64,000 nucleotides of DNA from Schaalia odontolytica (GCF_031191545.1 NZ_CP133472.1:1054001-1118000), one strand, 5' to 3'; positions 41,810 through 51,797 are shown, counted from the first letter of the stretch. The notes: generated by a model from the letters alone, not told the origin. A program made the numbers and translations.

Positions 41810-42304
41810 ATGAGCACCACACCTGCACGCGCACGCGCACGCATCCGCGCCGTCGTCGTGGCCGTCCTCGTCCTGGCGTTCGTCATCCCCTGGACCTACG
41901 CCCACATCGCCTACGCCTGGCCCTGGAACGAACCCTCCGACATCGATACGTGCACCGGACAGTACTACCTCACCCCACACGACAAGCAACGATCCATTTT
42001 GCTTGGCGTTCTCTCCGACGGGCGAAATGTTCGCATGGGCAGCAGGGGGGAAGTCTCGATGGGACGCGACATTGCCTCCTTCGGTCTATCCGCCACCAGC
42101 GATAACGAACACTACGACCTACTCGGGGGTGCCGAGGGTCTGCACCGCGGTGACAGCACCACCGTCGAGGGGGTCGGCACCTTTACCCTCAAAAGAACCC
42201 ACTCCGATATTGTCTGGTTCACCCCCAACCCAGGAAAAGCAACATTCTGCTTCGACCCAGACCCCACCTTCACCGTCTACGACTACGCACAACAAGGCCA
42301 CTGA
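41810..42304 (+). CDS. putative immunity protein 3, membrane-anchored
   Basis: A 164-residue paralogue, the most diverged in the middle (WNEPSDIDTCTGQYYLTPHD...). The anchor is the same as in copies 1 and 2, the two cysteines are retained (DTCTGQY and FCFDPD), and the last residues FDPDPTFTVYDYAQQGH are identical to copy 1. That return to identity after a diverged centre suggests gene conversion between copies. It ends the putative toxin operon before a terminator. Confidence 0.65.
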   Translation: MSTTPARARARIRAVVVAVLVLAFVIPWTYAHIAYAWPWNEPSDIDTCTGQYYLTPHDKQRSILLGVLSDGRNVRMGSRGEVSMGRDIASFGLSATSDNEHYDLLGGAEGLHRGDSTTVEGVGTFTLKRTHSDIVWFTPNPGKATFCFDPDPTFTVYDYAQQGH

Positions 42305-42357
42305 CGCCAGCAACCACCACCGAGCAGCACTCGCAATCAACCCACCAACGGTAGAGA

Positions 42358-42393
42358 CGAGGGGTGGGGACCCACCAGGATCTCCACCCCTCG
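42358..42393. terminator. bidirectional hairpin between the toxin locus and hemL
   Basis: CGAGGGGTGG (42358-42367) pairs with CCACCCCTCG (42384-42393) around a 16-base loop, between two convergent genes. Confidence 0.65.
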
Positions 42394-42427
42394 CCCGTCC
42401 ACGGCACAGGCGCCGCGGAGCGATCGA

Positions 42428-43813
42428 CTACTCCGGCTGAGCCTGCGCAACAGCCTGCGCGGCAGCCGGAGCCGCAGCGGCGATGGCCTCCAGCTCCGCC
42501 TCACCGTGGGCGCCGGACACGAACCACACCTCGTACACCGAGGGCGGCAGGGCCACACCCGAGGACAGGAAGGAGTGGAAGAAGGGGGCGTAGCGCCACG
42601 CCTCCTGGGCGCGCGCCTGGTCGTAGTCGTACACGCCCGAGGAGGCAGCGGCCTCGCCAAACATGACGGAGAACAGGGATCCCGTGCGCTGGAGACGGTG
42701 CGCGACGCCGGCAGCGCTGAGCGCGTCCGACACGATCGTGCTGATCTCCTGAGCCGAGGCATTCACGCGGTCGTACACGCCTTGATCAGCGAGTTCGAGG
42801 GTACGCAGGCCGGCCACCGTGGCAAGGGGGTTGCCCGAGAGCGTGCCCGCCTGGTAAACGGGGCCCAGGGGAGCCAACAGGTCCATGACGTCCGCGCGCC
42901 CGGCAACGGCCGCCAGGGGCATGCCGCCGCCCACGACCTTGCCGAAGGTCACCAGGTCGGGCACCCAGTCGGCGCCCTCCACGCAGGACGCGTCGACGAA
43001 GCCGGCGCTGTAGCGGCCCGAGGGCGCGCCGTCGACCCACCCGGCCACGGCCTCGAGGCCCCACCAGCCGGCGGGGTCAACGCGGAAGCCGGTGAGGACC
43101 TCGTCGAGGATCATGAGCGCACCGTGCGCGGTGCACAGGCGGCGGATCTCGCGGTTCCACCCGGGGTGGGGCGGGACCGTGCCCATGTTGGCGGGGGCAC
43201 CCTCGAAGATAACCGCGGCGATAGCACTGCCCACCTGCTCGAAGCACGCGCGTAGGGCGTCAACATCGTTGTAGGGCAGGACGATCGTCTGGGCGGTGAT
43301 GGCCTCGGGAACGCCGGCCGACCCGGGCAGGCCACCGGTGGCGACGCCCGACCCGGCGGCGGCAAGCAGGCCGTCGGAATGGCCGTGGTAATTGCCGGCG
43401 AATTTCACGATGAGGTCACGCCCGGTAGCGCCGCGCGCCAGGCGGATCGCCGTCATCGTCGCCTCGGTGCCCGTCGACACGAAGCGGACGCGCTGCGCAA
43501 AGGGCACGCGCTCGCGCACGGCGCTGGCCAGCAGCGTCTCAGTTTCGGTGGGAGCGCCAAAGGACAGGCCGCGCGAGGCAGCCTCCTGGACGGCGGCGAC
43601 CACCTCGGGGTGCGCATGGCCGAGCAGCGCCGGACCCCACGACCCGACCAGGTCCACGTAGGAGCGCCCCTCGACGTCGGTGACGCGCGCACCGCTCGCG
43701 CTCGCGATGAAGCGCGGGGTGCCGCCGACGCCGCCGAAGGCGCGCACGGGTGAGTCGACGCCGCCAGGGATGACGGCTTTTGCTTGGGAGAATGCGGTTT
43801 CGTTAGTGGTCAT
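42428..43813 (-). CDS. hemL: glutamate-1-semialdehyde 2,1-aminomutase
   Basis: A 461-residue PLP enzyme converting glutamate-1-semialdehyde to 5-aminolevulinate. [20 protein letters not shown] opens the protein, the PLP lysine is in [20 protein letters not shown] near residue 265, and [11 protein letters not shown] is near 240. I start at the ATG with GAAGG upstream rather than the ATG four codons earlier. It is the last gene of the minus-strand heme cluster. Confidence 0.95.
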   Translation of the reverse strand: MTTNETAFSQAKAVIPGGVDSPVRAFGGVGGTPRFIASASGARVTDVEGRSYVDLVGSWGPALLGHAHPEVVAAVQEAASRGLSFGAPTETETLLASAVRERVPFAQRVRFVSTGTEATMTAIRLARGATGRDLIVKFAGNYHGHSDGLLAAAGSGVATGGLPGSAGVPEAITAQTIVLPYNDVDALRACFEQVGSAIAAVIFEGAPANMGTVPPHPGWNREIRRLCTAHGALMILDEVLTGFRVDPAGWWGLEAVAGWVDGAPSGRYSAGFVDASCVEGADWVPDLVTFGKVVGGGMPLAAVAGRADVMDLLAPLGPVYQAGTLSGNPLATVAGLRTLELADQGVYDRVNASAQEISTIVSDALSAAGVAHRLQRTGSLFSVMFGEAAASSGVYDYDQARAQEAWRYAPFFHSFLSSGVALPPSVYEVWFVSGAHGEAELEAIAAAAPAAAQAVAQAQPE

Positions 43814-43860
43814 AGCTACCTTCATCAGGGTAAGAGGGATAGCGGCACGCGGATGCGCGC

Positions 43861-44892
43861 TCAGCGAGCCCGGCGGGCGACCTCGAGGGCCCAGTAGGTG
43901 AGGACGGAGTCGGCTCCCGCCCGGAAGATGCCGGTCAGGGATTCATCGATGACGCGGGTGCGGTCGATCCACCCGTTGGCGGCGGCGGCCTCGACCATCG
44001 CATACTCGCCGGATACCTGGTAGGCGGCGACGGGAATGTCGGAGGCGGCGGCCACATCGGCCAGCACGTCGAGGTAGGGTCCGGCGGGCTTGACCATGAG
44101 CATGTCGGCGCCCTCGGCCGCGTCGAGCAGCGCCTCGAAAAGGCCCTCGCGTCGGTTCGCGGGGTCCTGCTGGTAGGTCCGGCGGTCGCCCTTGAGAGTG
44201 GATCCGACCGCCTCCCGAAAGGGCCCAAAGTAGGCGGACGCGTACTTCGCGGAGTAGGCGAGGATGGCGACGTCCGCGTGTCGCGCCTGGTCGAGGGCGG
44301 CGCGGATCGCGGCGACCTGGCCGTCCATCATGCCCGAGGGCGACACCATGTGCGCGCCCGCGCGCGCCTGGGAAATCGCCATCGCCTGGTAGAGCGGCAG
44401 GGTCGCGTCGTTGTCGACACCGCCTTCGGAATCGAGGAGGCCACAGTGCCCGTGGTCGGTGAACTCATCCAGGCAGGTGTCCGCGCACACGACGAGAGCG
44501 TCGCCGACCTCGGCGCGCACGGCGGCGAGGCCGCGGTTGAGGATCCCATCCTCCGCCCACGCCTGGGAGCCGATCGCGTCGCGGCGGGCGGGCACGCCGA
44601 ACAGGTCGATGGCACCCACGCCCGCTTCGGCGGCCTCGGCTGCGGCTCGGCGCAGCGAGTCGATCGTGTGCTGGTACTGGCCCGGCATTGCGGCGATTTC
44701 TCGGGGTTCGTCGATGTCGTCACGCACGAAGACGGGCCAGATGAGCTTTCCGGGGTCAACGTGGGTTTCACGCACGAGGGCGCGCATCGCGGGGGTCGTG
44801 CGCAGGCGGCGCGGGCGAATCGTCGGGATCGGGGCGCTGTCCACCCCGGCCTCGGCGAGGTAGGAGGTAACGGATTCGGGGACGGTGGTCAT
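43861..44892 (-). CDS. hemB: delta-aminolevulinic acid dehydratase (porphobilinogen synthase)
   Basis: A 343-residue enzyme joining two 5-aminolevulinate molecules. [20 protein letters not shown] opens it. The two active-site lysines lie in [16 protein letters not shown] near residue 215 and [11 protein letters not shown] near 266. [17 protein letters not shown] near 135 is the metal/lid region and has the three Cys of Zn-type enzymes. It overlaps hemD by 4 bases. Confidence 0.95.
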   Translation of the reverse strand: MTTVPESVTSYLAEAGVDSAPIPTIRPRRLRTTPAMRALVRETHVDPGKLIWPVFVRDDIDEPREIAAMPGQYQHTIDSLRRAAAEAAEAGVGAIDLFGVPARRDAIGSQAWAEDGILNRGLAAVRAEVGDALVVCADTCLDEFTDHGHCGLLDSEGGVDNDATLPLYQAMAISQARAGAHMVSPSGMMDGQVAAIRAALDQARHADVAILAYSAKYASAYFGPFREAVGSTLKGDRRTYQQDPANRREGLFEALLDAAEGADMLMVKPAGPYLDVLADVAAASDIPVAAYQVSGEYAMVEAAAANGWIDRTRVIDESLTGIFRAGADSVLTYWALEVARRAR

Positions 44893-45695
44893 GAGTCTCT
44901 TTCTTCAGGTGCGTCGGCTTGGGCGGGGCGGTCGAGGGCGTCGATGAGGGCGCGGACGATGGCATCGGGTGTGGGGGACGAGGCCTGGGTCGCGACCGCG
45001 ATCCCCTGCCGCCTGGCGGTGGCTGCGGTGGGTGCGCCGATGGTCACGATCCGGGTTGAGGGGGGCGGCATCCCGAGGAGCGGGGCGATGGCGCGCGCCT
45101 GGGAGGAGGCGGTGAGGACCGCAGCGTCGTAGTGCCCCGCGGGGAAACTCCCCGCGATATCGTCGGGAATATCGGCGGCGTCGGCGGGAGTGGTGGTGTA
45201 GGCGTCGACGGCCTCGACGCTCCAGCCGAGGGAGCGCAGCCCATCCGGCAGCGTGTCGGGTGCTGCCGCCGAGCGGGGGATGAGGACCGGGCGCGCACCG
45301 GAGGCCGGGGCAGGGAAGCACTCGAGCAGCGCGACGGCGGATCCGGCGCCGGTCATGTCGGCGCTCACGCCCGTGTGGTCGCTGATCCATCGGGCCGTGG
45401 CCTCGCCGACGGCGGCGATGCGCGTGCCGAGCAAGCGCGCTCGTGGAAGTCCGGAAACGACGGCCCACGCGGCCCTCCAGGAGGAGAACACGACCCACGC
45501 GTATCCACCGTCAGCAAGCCGGGTGCGCGCCGCGTCGAGCTGGGCGGAATCCAGCGGCGTCGAGACGGTGAGGGCGAGAGCATCAACCTGAGCCCCGGCC
45601 GTCCGCAGGGCGCGCGCGATGGCGTCATCGTGCTTGGCTCGGGTCAGGAGGATCCGCCGCCCGTTCAGGGGTGTGCTGACGTGGGGCTCGTTCAC
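44889..45695 (-). CDS. hemD: uroporphyrinogen-III synthase
   Basis: A 268-residue two-lobed Hem[19 protein letters not shown] near residue 12, AVGEATARW near 90 and [11 protein letters not shown] near 200 fit the weakly conserved family. The start is the GTG overlapping the hemC stop (GTGA); the open frame upstream to 45788 lies within hemC. It inverts ring D and cyclises hydroxymethylbilane. Assignment rests on family pattern plus position between hemC and hemB. Confidence 0.88.
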   Translation of the reverse strand: MNEPHVSTPLNGRRILLTRAKHDDAIARALRTAGAQVDALALTVSTPLDSAQLDAARTRLADGGYAWVVFSSWRAAWAVVSGLPRARLLGTRIAAVGEATARWISDHTGVSADMTGAGSAVALLECFPAPASGARPVLIPRSAAAPDTLPDGLRSLGWSVEAVDAYTTTPADAADIPDDIAGSFPAGHYDAAVLTASSQARAIAPLLGMPPPSTRIVTIGAPTAATARRQGIAVATQASSPTPDAIVRALIDALDRPAQADAPEERDS

Positions 45696-46726
45696 GAGGA
45701 TTGCCTCGGCGCTTTCGTCGCCCCCAGGTCGGTGACCTCGGCGGCGCCACGCGCGAGCAGCTGGCGCGCCACGTCCTCGCCGAGGCAAGTAGCCTCGTCC
45801 AAACCAACCGCGTCCGTGAGCGCGAGCGGGCCGCTCGCCTCGACCCGCTCACGCCCATCGACGCTCATCACGCGCGCGTCGAGCAGGAGGGCCGAGGAGG
45901 CCTCGTCCACGCGGGCGAACGCACCCACCGGTGCCGCGCACCCCGCACCCAGGGCGGAGAGGACGGCGCGTTCGGCGCTGGCCGCGAGCGCGGTCGGCCG
46001 ATGGTGAAGGGTGCCAAGGAGGGCTCGCAGGAGGGGGTCCAACTCGTCGCGCGTTTCGATGGCGAGGGCGCCCTGCGAGGGGGCGGGCATCATGATGGCT
46101 GGGTCGAGCACGTCGGTGGCGTGGGTATCGAGGCCGATGCGCCGCAGCCCGGCAAGAGCGAGGACGACCGCATCGAGACGCTCGCCCGTACCGAGGGCGG
46201 AGGGCGCAGTGCCCGCGTCGGCACCCAGGTCGATGCCACGCACGCGCGAGAGCCTCGTGGGGACATTGCCGCGCAGGTCGCACACGCGCAGGTCGGGGCG
46301 CGCGGCGAGCACCTGGGCGGCGCGCCTGGGTGAACCCGTGCCGACGAGCGCGCCCTCGGGCAGCGACGACAGCGTCTCCCCGTCGGCCGCGCACAGAGCA
46401 TCGCGGGGGTCTTCACGCTGCGGGACGGCAGCGATGCGCAGCCCCGGCGTGGGGGCGGTGGGCAGGTCCTTGAAGGAGTGAACGGCCAGGTCGCACTCTC
46501 CCCCAAGGAGGGCGAGCCGCAGCTGAGCGGCGAACACGCCGACGCCACCGAGCGCAGCCAGGGGCGCGGCGGACACGTCGCCGTGCGTGCGCACGACCTC
46601 CAGATTGACGCGCACGTCCTCGCCGAGCCGAGCCCCGGCCTCTTCGATCGCCCGCGCGACGGTGGTGGATTGGGCGAGCGCCAGGCGCGATCCCCTGGTT
46701 CCCAGAACGAATACCCGCGTCGTCAT
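45692..46726 (-). CDS. hemC: porphobilinogen deaminase (hydroxymethylbilane synthase)
   Basis: A 344-residue enzyme. LGTRGSRLALAQSTTVARAIE is the N-terminal signature. AVHSFKDLPTAPTPGL and VGTGSPRRAAQVLAARPDL are substrate-binding loops. Cys in LGAGCAAPVGAFARV near residue 255 carries the dipyrromethane cofactor. It overlaps the preceding oxidase gene by ATGA. Confidence 0.95.
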   Translation of the reverse strand: MTTRVFVLGTRGSRLALAQSTTVARAIEEAGARLGEDVRVNLEVVRTHGDVSAAPLAALGGVGVFAAQLRLALLGGECDLAVHSFKDLPTAPTPGLRIAAVPQREDPRDALCAADGETLSSLPEGALVGTGSPRRAAQVLAARPDLRVCDLRGNVPTRLSRVRGIDLGADAGTAPSALGTGERLDAVVLALAGLRRIGLDTHATDVLDPAIMMPAPSQGALAIETRDELDPLLRALLGTLHHRPTALAASAERAVLSALGAGCAAPVGAFARVDEASSALLLDARVMSVDGRERVEASGPLALTDAVGLDEATCLGEDVARQLLARGAAEVTDLGATKAPRQSS

Positions 46727-48189
46727 AGCAGTCCTTTTGCGCCCGCGCGGGCGTGTGTGACGACGGAGGCGATGCCGGTTCCGGCAACCCAGGCGCCCGT
46801 GAGCGCCACGCCCCCCAGGGGACGCACCTGTTCCTCGAGAGCATCGACGCGGCTGCGATACTCGGGCGGCAGGGGCGGGAGCGTGCCGTTCCAGCGGGCG
46901 AGTAGGTGGTCGGTGACGGCCTCGGCGGCGATGGTGACGCCTGTGAGCGTACGGATGTCACGCAGGGCACCCTCGACGGTGACCGCGGGTTCGACCTCGC
47001 CGAGGCGCCCGTAAGAGAGGCGCAGCAGGTGCATGTGAGGCGGGAGTTGGTCGGCGAGCCAGGGCCACTTGATGTTGAGGTGGGACAGCGCCTTGGCCGC
47101 CACCGGCCGATCGTCGGCGGGCGCGGGCGCGACCAGGAGGCCCTGGGAGACGGGTGCGTCATCCAGCTCGGGGGCGTGGACGGCCAGGGTGAGGCGTGCG
47201 ATGGGCGCTCCCTCGGGAACGCTCACATCGGGCACGAGGCCGGGGATGCGTGCCTGCGTCAGCAGGCGCAGGGCGGCGCTGGCGCTGCAGGCGAGGACGA
47301 GGCGCTCCGTCATGACACTCACGCCCGGCCCGCTCGGCACGGGTTCGGCTCCGGGGGTGGGCCCGGGCTTGGTCGGCCCGCACTCGAGGGTCCATCCCGA
47401 GGCCGCGCGCCTCAGTGAGAACGCGCCCGTGCGGGTCAGCACGGTTCCCCCGGCCTCTTCGATGGCGGCCCTCAGCGCGTCGACGAGGACGAACATGCCG
47501 CCCTCGACACAGGCTTCGGGCGTGCGGCGCGATCCGGCGGCGGCCAGGCGCGCCGCGACCGCAGCGGCCAGGGATCCGTGACGGGCAGTCTTGGCGCGCA
47601 GGCCGGGGGCAACCGTGTCGGTTGCCAGCACGGAGGGGTCGGCAGTGTAAATGCCCGCGATGATCGGCCGCACCGAGCGCTCCAGCACGGCCTCCCCCAT
47701 GCGCGCGGCCACGAAACCGGCCAGAGTCTCCCCGGCCTCGTCCATGCCGATGCCGCCGCCCATCGAGCGATCCTCGAGGGCGCGGCGCACCCCGGCCTCG
47801 CCGAGTACGTGAGCACAGTCGGGCGCGTCCGGGTGGGCCGGGATTCCCAGGAACGAGTCGTGCAGGAAGGGGCGCAGCTCCCAGCCTCCGCGCAGGGAGG
47901 GTGCGTAGAGGCGGGCACCCGATCCGGCCGGCTCAACCGAGGTCAGCCCCAGGGCCTCCACGATCGACGAGGTGTCGGTGCCGCGCACGACGTATGTCTC
48001 CGCACCCAGGTCCACGTTCACTCCGCCGACCGTGCCCCGGGCGATGAGGCCGCCCAGGTAGCCGCGCGCCTCGACGAGGAGGGGACGCACGCCCGCGCGA
48101 GCCAGTTCCCACGCGCTCACGAGGCCGGCGATGCCACCGCCAACAACGACCGCTCCGGGGTGGGTGGGGATGGCCTCCAGGGGGTTCAT
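46723..48189 (-). CDS. hemY: coproporphyrinogen III / protoporphyrinogen oxidase (HemY/CgoX)
   Basis: A 488-residue FAD enzyme. The dinucleotide fold AVVVGGGIAGLVSAWELARAG lies near residue 13, and the SVRPIIAGIYTADPSVLA motif near 172 is a HemY signature. The C-terminal VALTGAWVAGTGIASVVTHA closes the FAD site. In actinobacteria this enzyme usually oxidises coproporphyrinogen III in the coproporphyrin-dependent route, which I infer here. It overlaps hemE and hemC by 4 bases each. Confidence 0.93.
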   Translation of the reverse strand: MNPLEAIPTHPGAVVVGGGIAGLVSAWELARAGVRPLLVEARGYLGGLIARGTVGGVNVDLGAETYVVRGTDTSSIVEALGLTSVEPAGSGARLYAPSLRGGWELRPFLHDSFLGIPAHPDAPDCAHVLGEAGVRRALEDRSMGGGIGMDEAGETLAGFVAARMGEAVLERSVRPIIAGIYTADPSVLATDTVAPGLRAKTARHGSLAAAVAARLAAAGSRRTPEACVEGGMFVLVDALRAAIEEAGGTVLTRTGAFSLRRAASGWTLECGPTKPGPTPGAEPVPSGPGVSVMTERLVLACSASAALRLLTQARIPGLVPDVSVPEGAPIARLTLAVHAPELDDAPVSQGLLVAPAPADDRPVAAKALSHLNIKWPWLADQLPPHMHLLRLSYGRLGEVEPAVTVEGALRDIRTLTGVTIAAEAVTDHLLARWNGTLPPLPPEYRSRVDALEEQVRPLGGVALTGAWVAGTGIASVVTHARAGAKGLL

Positions 48190-49283
48190 CGTTCGTCACC
48201 CAGCTCATGCACCAGCTCCACGATGCGCGTCAGCACGTCCGGGTCGGTCGTGGGTGGCACGCCGTGCCCGAGGTTGAAGACATGGCCAGGGGCGGAGCGT
48301 CCGGCGTCGAGAATATCTCGAACAGCCTGTTCGATAACGTGCCACGGAGCCTGAAGCAGCGCAGGATCCAAATTCCCCTGCACGGCCTTTCCCGGCACCT
48401 GCCCAATGGCCCACGACAGGTCCGTCTTCCAGTCCACGCCCACGCAGTCAACACCGACCTCGGCCATGTCGGACAGGATCGGCGCACTGCCAGTCCCGAA
48501 GTGGATGAACGGAGCGCGGCAACCGGTCACCGGACTGACGGCGCCGGCGACGCGCTGCGCAACCATGCGCGAATACGGCGCGACGGATTCCCTATAGGTA
48601 CGAGGCGAGAGAGACCCCACCCACGAGTCGAAGAGCTGCGCGGCGCTGGCCCCGGCCTCGATCTGCGCGGTCATGAAGTCGGCACTCACCCGCGCGCACC
48701 AGGTCATGAGAGCATCCCACGCGCCCGGGTCCGACGCCGCGAGCGCGCGCGCAGCCATGTGATCGCGCGAGGGACGCCCCTCGACCATGTACGCGGCCAG
48801 GGTGAAGGGGGCACCGCCGAATCCGATGAGCGGCGTGGAGCCCAGCTCACGCACCGCCGTTGCGACCCCATCGCGCACGGACTGGGCACCCTCGGCACAG
48901 TCGCGCGTTCGCCCGGTGGAATCGGTCCACGACCCCTCCCCGTACCGATGACTCAGGAGCTCGTCGATGCTCTCGCGCGTGCGATAGGGATGATCGAGGA
49001 CGGGGCCGACGCCCGGCTCAATCTCAACACCCACCCCAGCCAGGCGCAGGGGGACCATGATGTCCGAAAAGAAGATGCCCGCATCCACGCCGTGGCGTCG
49101 CACGGGCTGCACCGTTGCCTCGGCGGCCACGTCGGGGCGTAAGCAGGCCTCGAGCATGGGCAGGCCAATATCGGCGCGCAGCTCTCGGTACTCAGGCAGG
49201 GAGCGTCCGGCCTGACGCATGAACCACACGGGGGTGGGCCCTCGTTGCCCGGTCAGGGCGGCGATCAGCGGGGGCGTCGTCAT
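48186..49283 (-). CDS. hemE: uroporphyrinogen decarboxylase
   Basis: A 365-residue enzyme that removes four carboxylates to give coproporphyrinogen III. The N-terminal signature PVWFMRQAGRSLPEYRELR near residue 19 and the GFGGAPFTLAAYMVEG motif near 140 are family hallmarks. The start is the ATG with AGGGAGA upstream, 10 codons inside the open frame. It is the first gene of the heme operon, so the operon promoter lies in the AT-rich gap to hemA. Confidence 0.95.
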   Translation of the reverse strand: MTTPPLIAALTGQRGPTPVWFMRQAGRSLPEYRELRADIGLPMLEACLRPDVAAEATVQPVRRHGVDAGIFFSDIMVPLRLAGVGVEIEPGVGPVLDHPYRTRESIDELLSHRYGEGSWTDSTGRTRDCAEGAQSVRDGVATAVRELGSTPLIGFGGAPFTLAAYMVEGRPSRDHMAARALAASDPGAWDALMTWCARVSADFMTAQIEAGASAAQLFDSWVGSLSPRTYRESVAPYSRMVAQRVAGAVSPVTGCRAPFIHFGTGSAPILSDMAEVGVDCVGVDWKTDLSWAIGQVPGKAVQGNLDPALLQAPWHVIEQAVRDILDAGRSAPGHVFNLGHGVPPTTDPDVLTRIVELVHELGDER

Positions 49284-49524
49284 GTGTCTCCCTAAATTTA
49301 ATGATGTTTTCATGCGTTAATTCGCGCATTTCCGTCGTTTTCCAGTTTAGTTCAAGACAATTTCTCACACGTTGCAAATACCTGAATTTACGTACCTTTA
49401 CGTCTATTTATCCGCGGGAGAGAGCCATTTATTTCGTCGACATTCCAAAATGACGCGGCGTCACCAACATTAATGGGTTTCCAGCGCTGCTCACGCCACC
49501 CGCGTGCCCTTAAATGGACGCGTT
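49284..49524. promoter_or_regulatory. AT-rich divergent promoter region of the two heme transcription units
   Basis: These 241 bases are much richer in A and T than the surroundings. They contain repeated TTTACGT (twice around 49388-49405), TTAATGATGTTTTCATGCGTTAATTCGC with partial symmetry, and other AT blocks. hemE and hemA transcription must both start here, so it is a likely site for heme or iron control. I cannot name the regulator. Confidence 0.6.
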
Positions 49525-50847
49525 GTGACTATTCATGTGCTCTCCGCGGACCACCGCTACACCCCCCTCGATGACATCGCCCGGCTCTCCAGCGCGGACG
49601 ACCTGGGCCCTACCCTCGTGCGCTCGCTGCCGCAGGCTCGCGGGGTCATGGTCCTGCGCACCTGCAATCGCGTCACTATCTACATCGACGCCCCGGCCTC
49701 GGCCAACCCCCACGCACTTAAGGACACGGTGGAGCGCGAGCTCGCCCAGGCCTCGCACGTGCAGCGCAAGGACGTGCACCTGCGTCACCTGTGGGGTCAC
49801 GACGGCCTCGTCGATCTGTTTTCGACGGCGGCGGGACTGGAGTCCATGGTCATCGGCGAGCGCGAAATCGCCGGGCAGATGCGCCGCGCCGCGCGCACAG
49901 CCTGGGAGGACGGGACCCTCAGCTGCGACCTGGGGCGCGCCGCCGAGCGAGCATCGGCGACCTCCCGCCGCGTCGCCACCGAGACCGGACTGGCCGGGAC
50001 TGGACGATCCGTCGTCGCCGTCGGCCTCGACATGGCTGCGACTCACCTAGGACCGTGGAAGGACGCGCGCGTACTCATCGTCGGCACGGGCGCCTACGCG
50101 GGGGCGACCGTCAGCGCCCTGCACGCGCTCGGCGCATCGGACGTGTCCGTCTACTCGACGTCTGGGCGCGCACGCGAATTCGCCCGGGGACGAGGCATCG
50201 GCTGGGTCAGCGCCGCAGACCTTCCCTCTGCTCTGGAGCACGCCGACCTCGTGGTGACGTGCCGCGGACTGGGAAGCCCCGTCTTGACACGCGACATGGC
50301 CGCCCTGGCCGGGCGCACCGTGGTTCTGGACCTCGCGCTCATGCGCGACACCGAAAGCTCAGTCGCCTCACTCCCGAACATCACCCTCATTGATCTGCCG
50401 ACCATCCAGGCCTCGGTCCCGGCAGCCGACGCTGACGCACTGACACGCGCCCGCGCCATCATCAACGAGGAGGTCTCCTCCTTCGAACGCGGCCTCGGCG
50501 CCCGATCCATGGACCCGGTCGTGCGACACCTGCGCTCACGCGTTTTCCGCATCGTTGAGGAGGAAATCGATCGCCTCGGCGAGGCTCCCCTCTCAACCGA
50601 CGACGCGGCCCGAGCGCTGCGCCACCTGGCCGCGCGCCTCATCCACAACCCGACCGTCATGGCACACCGGGCTGGCGAGGAGAGCCAGCAGGAACGCTAC
50701 CTGGAGGCCCTCGGCGTGGTCCTCGGCATCGACGAGACCGCCCTGATTTCGGGGAACGACGCGACCCCTCACGCTTTCTCGCCAGGTGATCACAGCCGTT
50801 CCCGCGGCGGCGTCTGCCCACACGATGTTCATACACTGGGTGCATGA
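49525..50847 (+). CDS. hemA: glutamyl-tRNA reductase
   Basis: A 440-residue enzyme making glutamate-1-semialdehyde from charged tRNA-Glu, the first committed step. The catalytic Cys is in LRTCNRVTIY near residue 46, GLESMVIGEREIAGQMRRA is near 112, and the NADPH-binding VLIVGTGAYAGATVSAL is near 178. I choose the GTG whose product (VTIHVLSADHRYTPL) aligns with the family; a GTG seven codons upstream is possible. It is divergent from the other heme genes. Confidence 0.93.
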   Translation: MTIHVLSADHRYTPLDDIARLSSADDLGPTLVRSLPQARGVMVLRTCNRVTIYIDAPASANPHALKDTVERELAQASHVQRKDVHLRHLWGHDGLVDLFSTAAGLESMVIGEREIAGQMRRAARTAWEDGTLSCDLGRAAERASATSRRVATETGLAGTGRSVVAVGLDMAATHLGPWKDARVLIVGTGAYAGATVSALHALGASDVSVYSTSGRAREFARGRGIGWVSAADLPSALEHADLVVTCRGLGSPVLTRDMAALAGRTVVLDLALMRDTESSVASLPNITLIDLPTIQASVPAADADALTRARAIINEEVSSFERGLGARSMDPVVRHLRSRVFRIVEEEIDRLGEAPLSTDDAARALRHLAARLIHNPTVMAHRAGEESQQERYLEALGVVLGIDETALISGNDATPHAFSPGDHSRSRGGVCPHDVHTLGA

Positions 50848-51797
50848 GCACCCAGAAGAACGAACCACGCGCACTCGCCCTCGGCGTTTCCTGCTACGTG
50901 ATCTGGGGGTTCTTCCCCCTGTACTTCTCGCTGCTCTCCCCCGCCGGCGCCGTCGAGGTGATCGTCCACCGCGCGGTGTGGGGCCTGTTCTTCTGCCTGG
51001 TCACGCTCGCCCTGACGCGTTCGCTGGGGAAGATCCGCGCGCTGATCGCCGACCGGGGAGCCCTGTGGCGCCTCGCGGTCGCAGGCGCGCTCGTCGTCGT
51101 CAACTGGTCGGTGTACGTGTACGCGGTCCTCGCCGGCCACACGACGGACGCTGCGGTCGGCTACTTCATCAACCCCCTCGTGACGATCGCGCTCGGTCTC
51201 ATTGTGCTGCGCGAGCGCGTCACCCCGATTCAGAAGGTGGCCCTGGCCCTGGGTGTCGTTGCCGTCGTCATCCTCGTGATCGGCCAGCGCGCAGTCCCGA
51301 TCGTCTCCCTCACGCTCGCCCTGTCCTTCGGCCTGTACTCACTCGTGAAGAAGGATGTTGCCGCGCGCGTTGATCCTCTAGCGGGCATGGCGATCGAGAC
51401 GGCCGCGGTCTCACCCTTGCTGCTGGGCTACTACGCGTACCTCGCGGCCACGTCCTCCACGTCCTTCCACACGATCGCCTCCTCCGACGAGGCTGGGACC
51501 TCCTGGATGGTTCACCTGGCCCTCCTGGTGGGTGCGGGGGCACTGACGATGATCCCGCTCATCATGTTTGCCTCGGCGGCGAGAGGCCTGACCCTGGGGA
51601 CGATGGGCTTCCTGCAGTACCTGGGCCCGACCCTGCAGCTCCTCGTCGCCGTCTTCATCTTCCACGAGTCTGTGCCCACGATTCGGTGGATTGCGATGGG
51701 CATCGTGTGGGTGGCGCTGGCGTGCCTGAGTGCCGACTGGCTGCTCTCCTCGGTGCGCGCCAAGCGCCTGGCGCGCGCAGCGGACAGCCGGGGATGA
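50844..51797 (+). CDS. rarD: RarD-type EamA membrane transporter
   Basis: A 317-residue protein with ten helices in two EamA-like halves. ALALGVSCYVIWGFFPLYFSLL is the RarD opening, and VNWSVYVYAVLAGHTTDAAVGYFINPLV around 90-118 is the typical core. IMFASAARGLTLGTMGFLQYLGPTLQLL is near 240. It overlaps hemA by ATGA, so it is translated from the hemA message; a link to heme metabolism is unproven. Confidence 0.88.
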   Translation: MSTQKNEPRALALGVSCYVIWGFFPLYFSLLSPAGAVEVIVHRAVWGLFFCLVTLALTRSLGKIRALIADRGALWRLAVAGALVVVNWSVYVYAVLAGHTTDAAVGYFINPLVTIALGLIVLRERVTPIQKVALALGVVAVVILVIGQRAVPIVSLTLALSFGLYSLVKKDVAARVDPLAGMAIETAAVSPLLLGYYAYLAATSSTSFHTIASSDEAGTSWMVHLALLVGAGALTMIPLIMFASAARGLTLGTMGFLQYLGPTLQLLVAVFIFHESVPTIRWIAMGIVWVALACLSADWLLSSVRAKRLARAADSRG

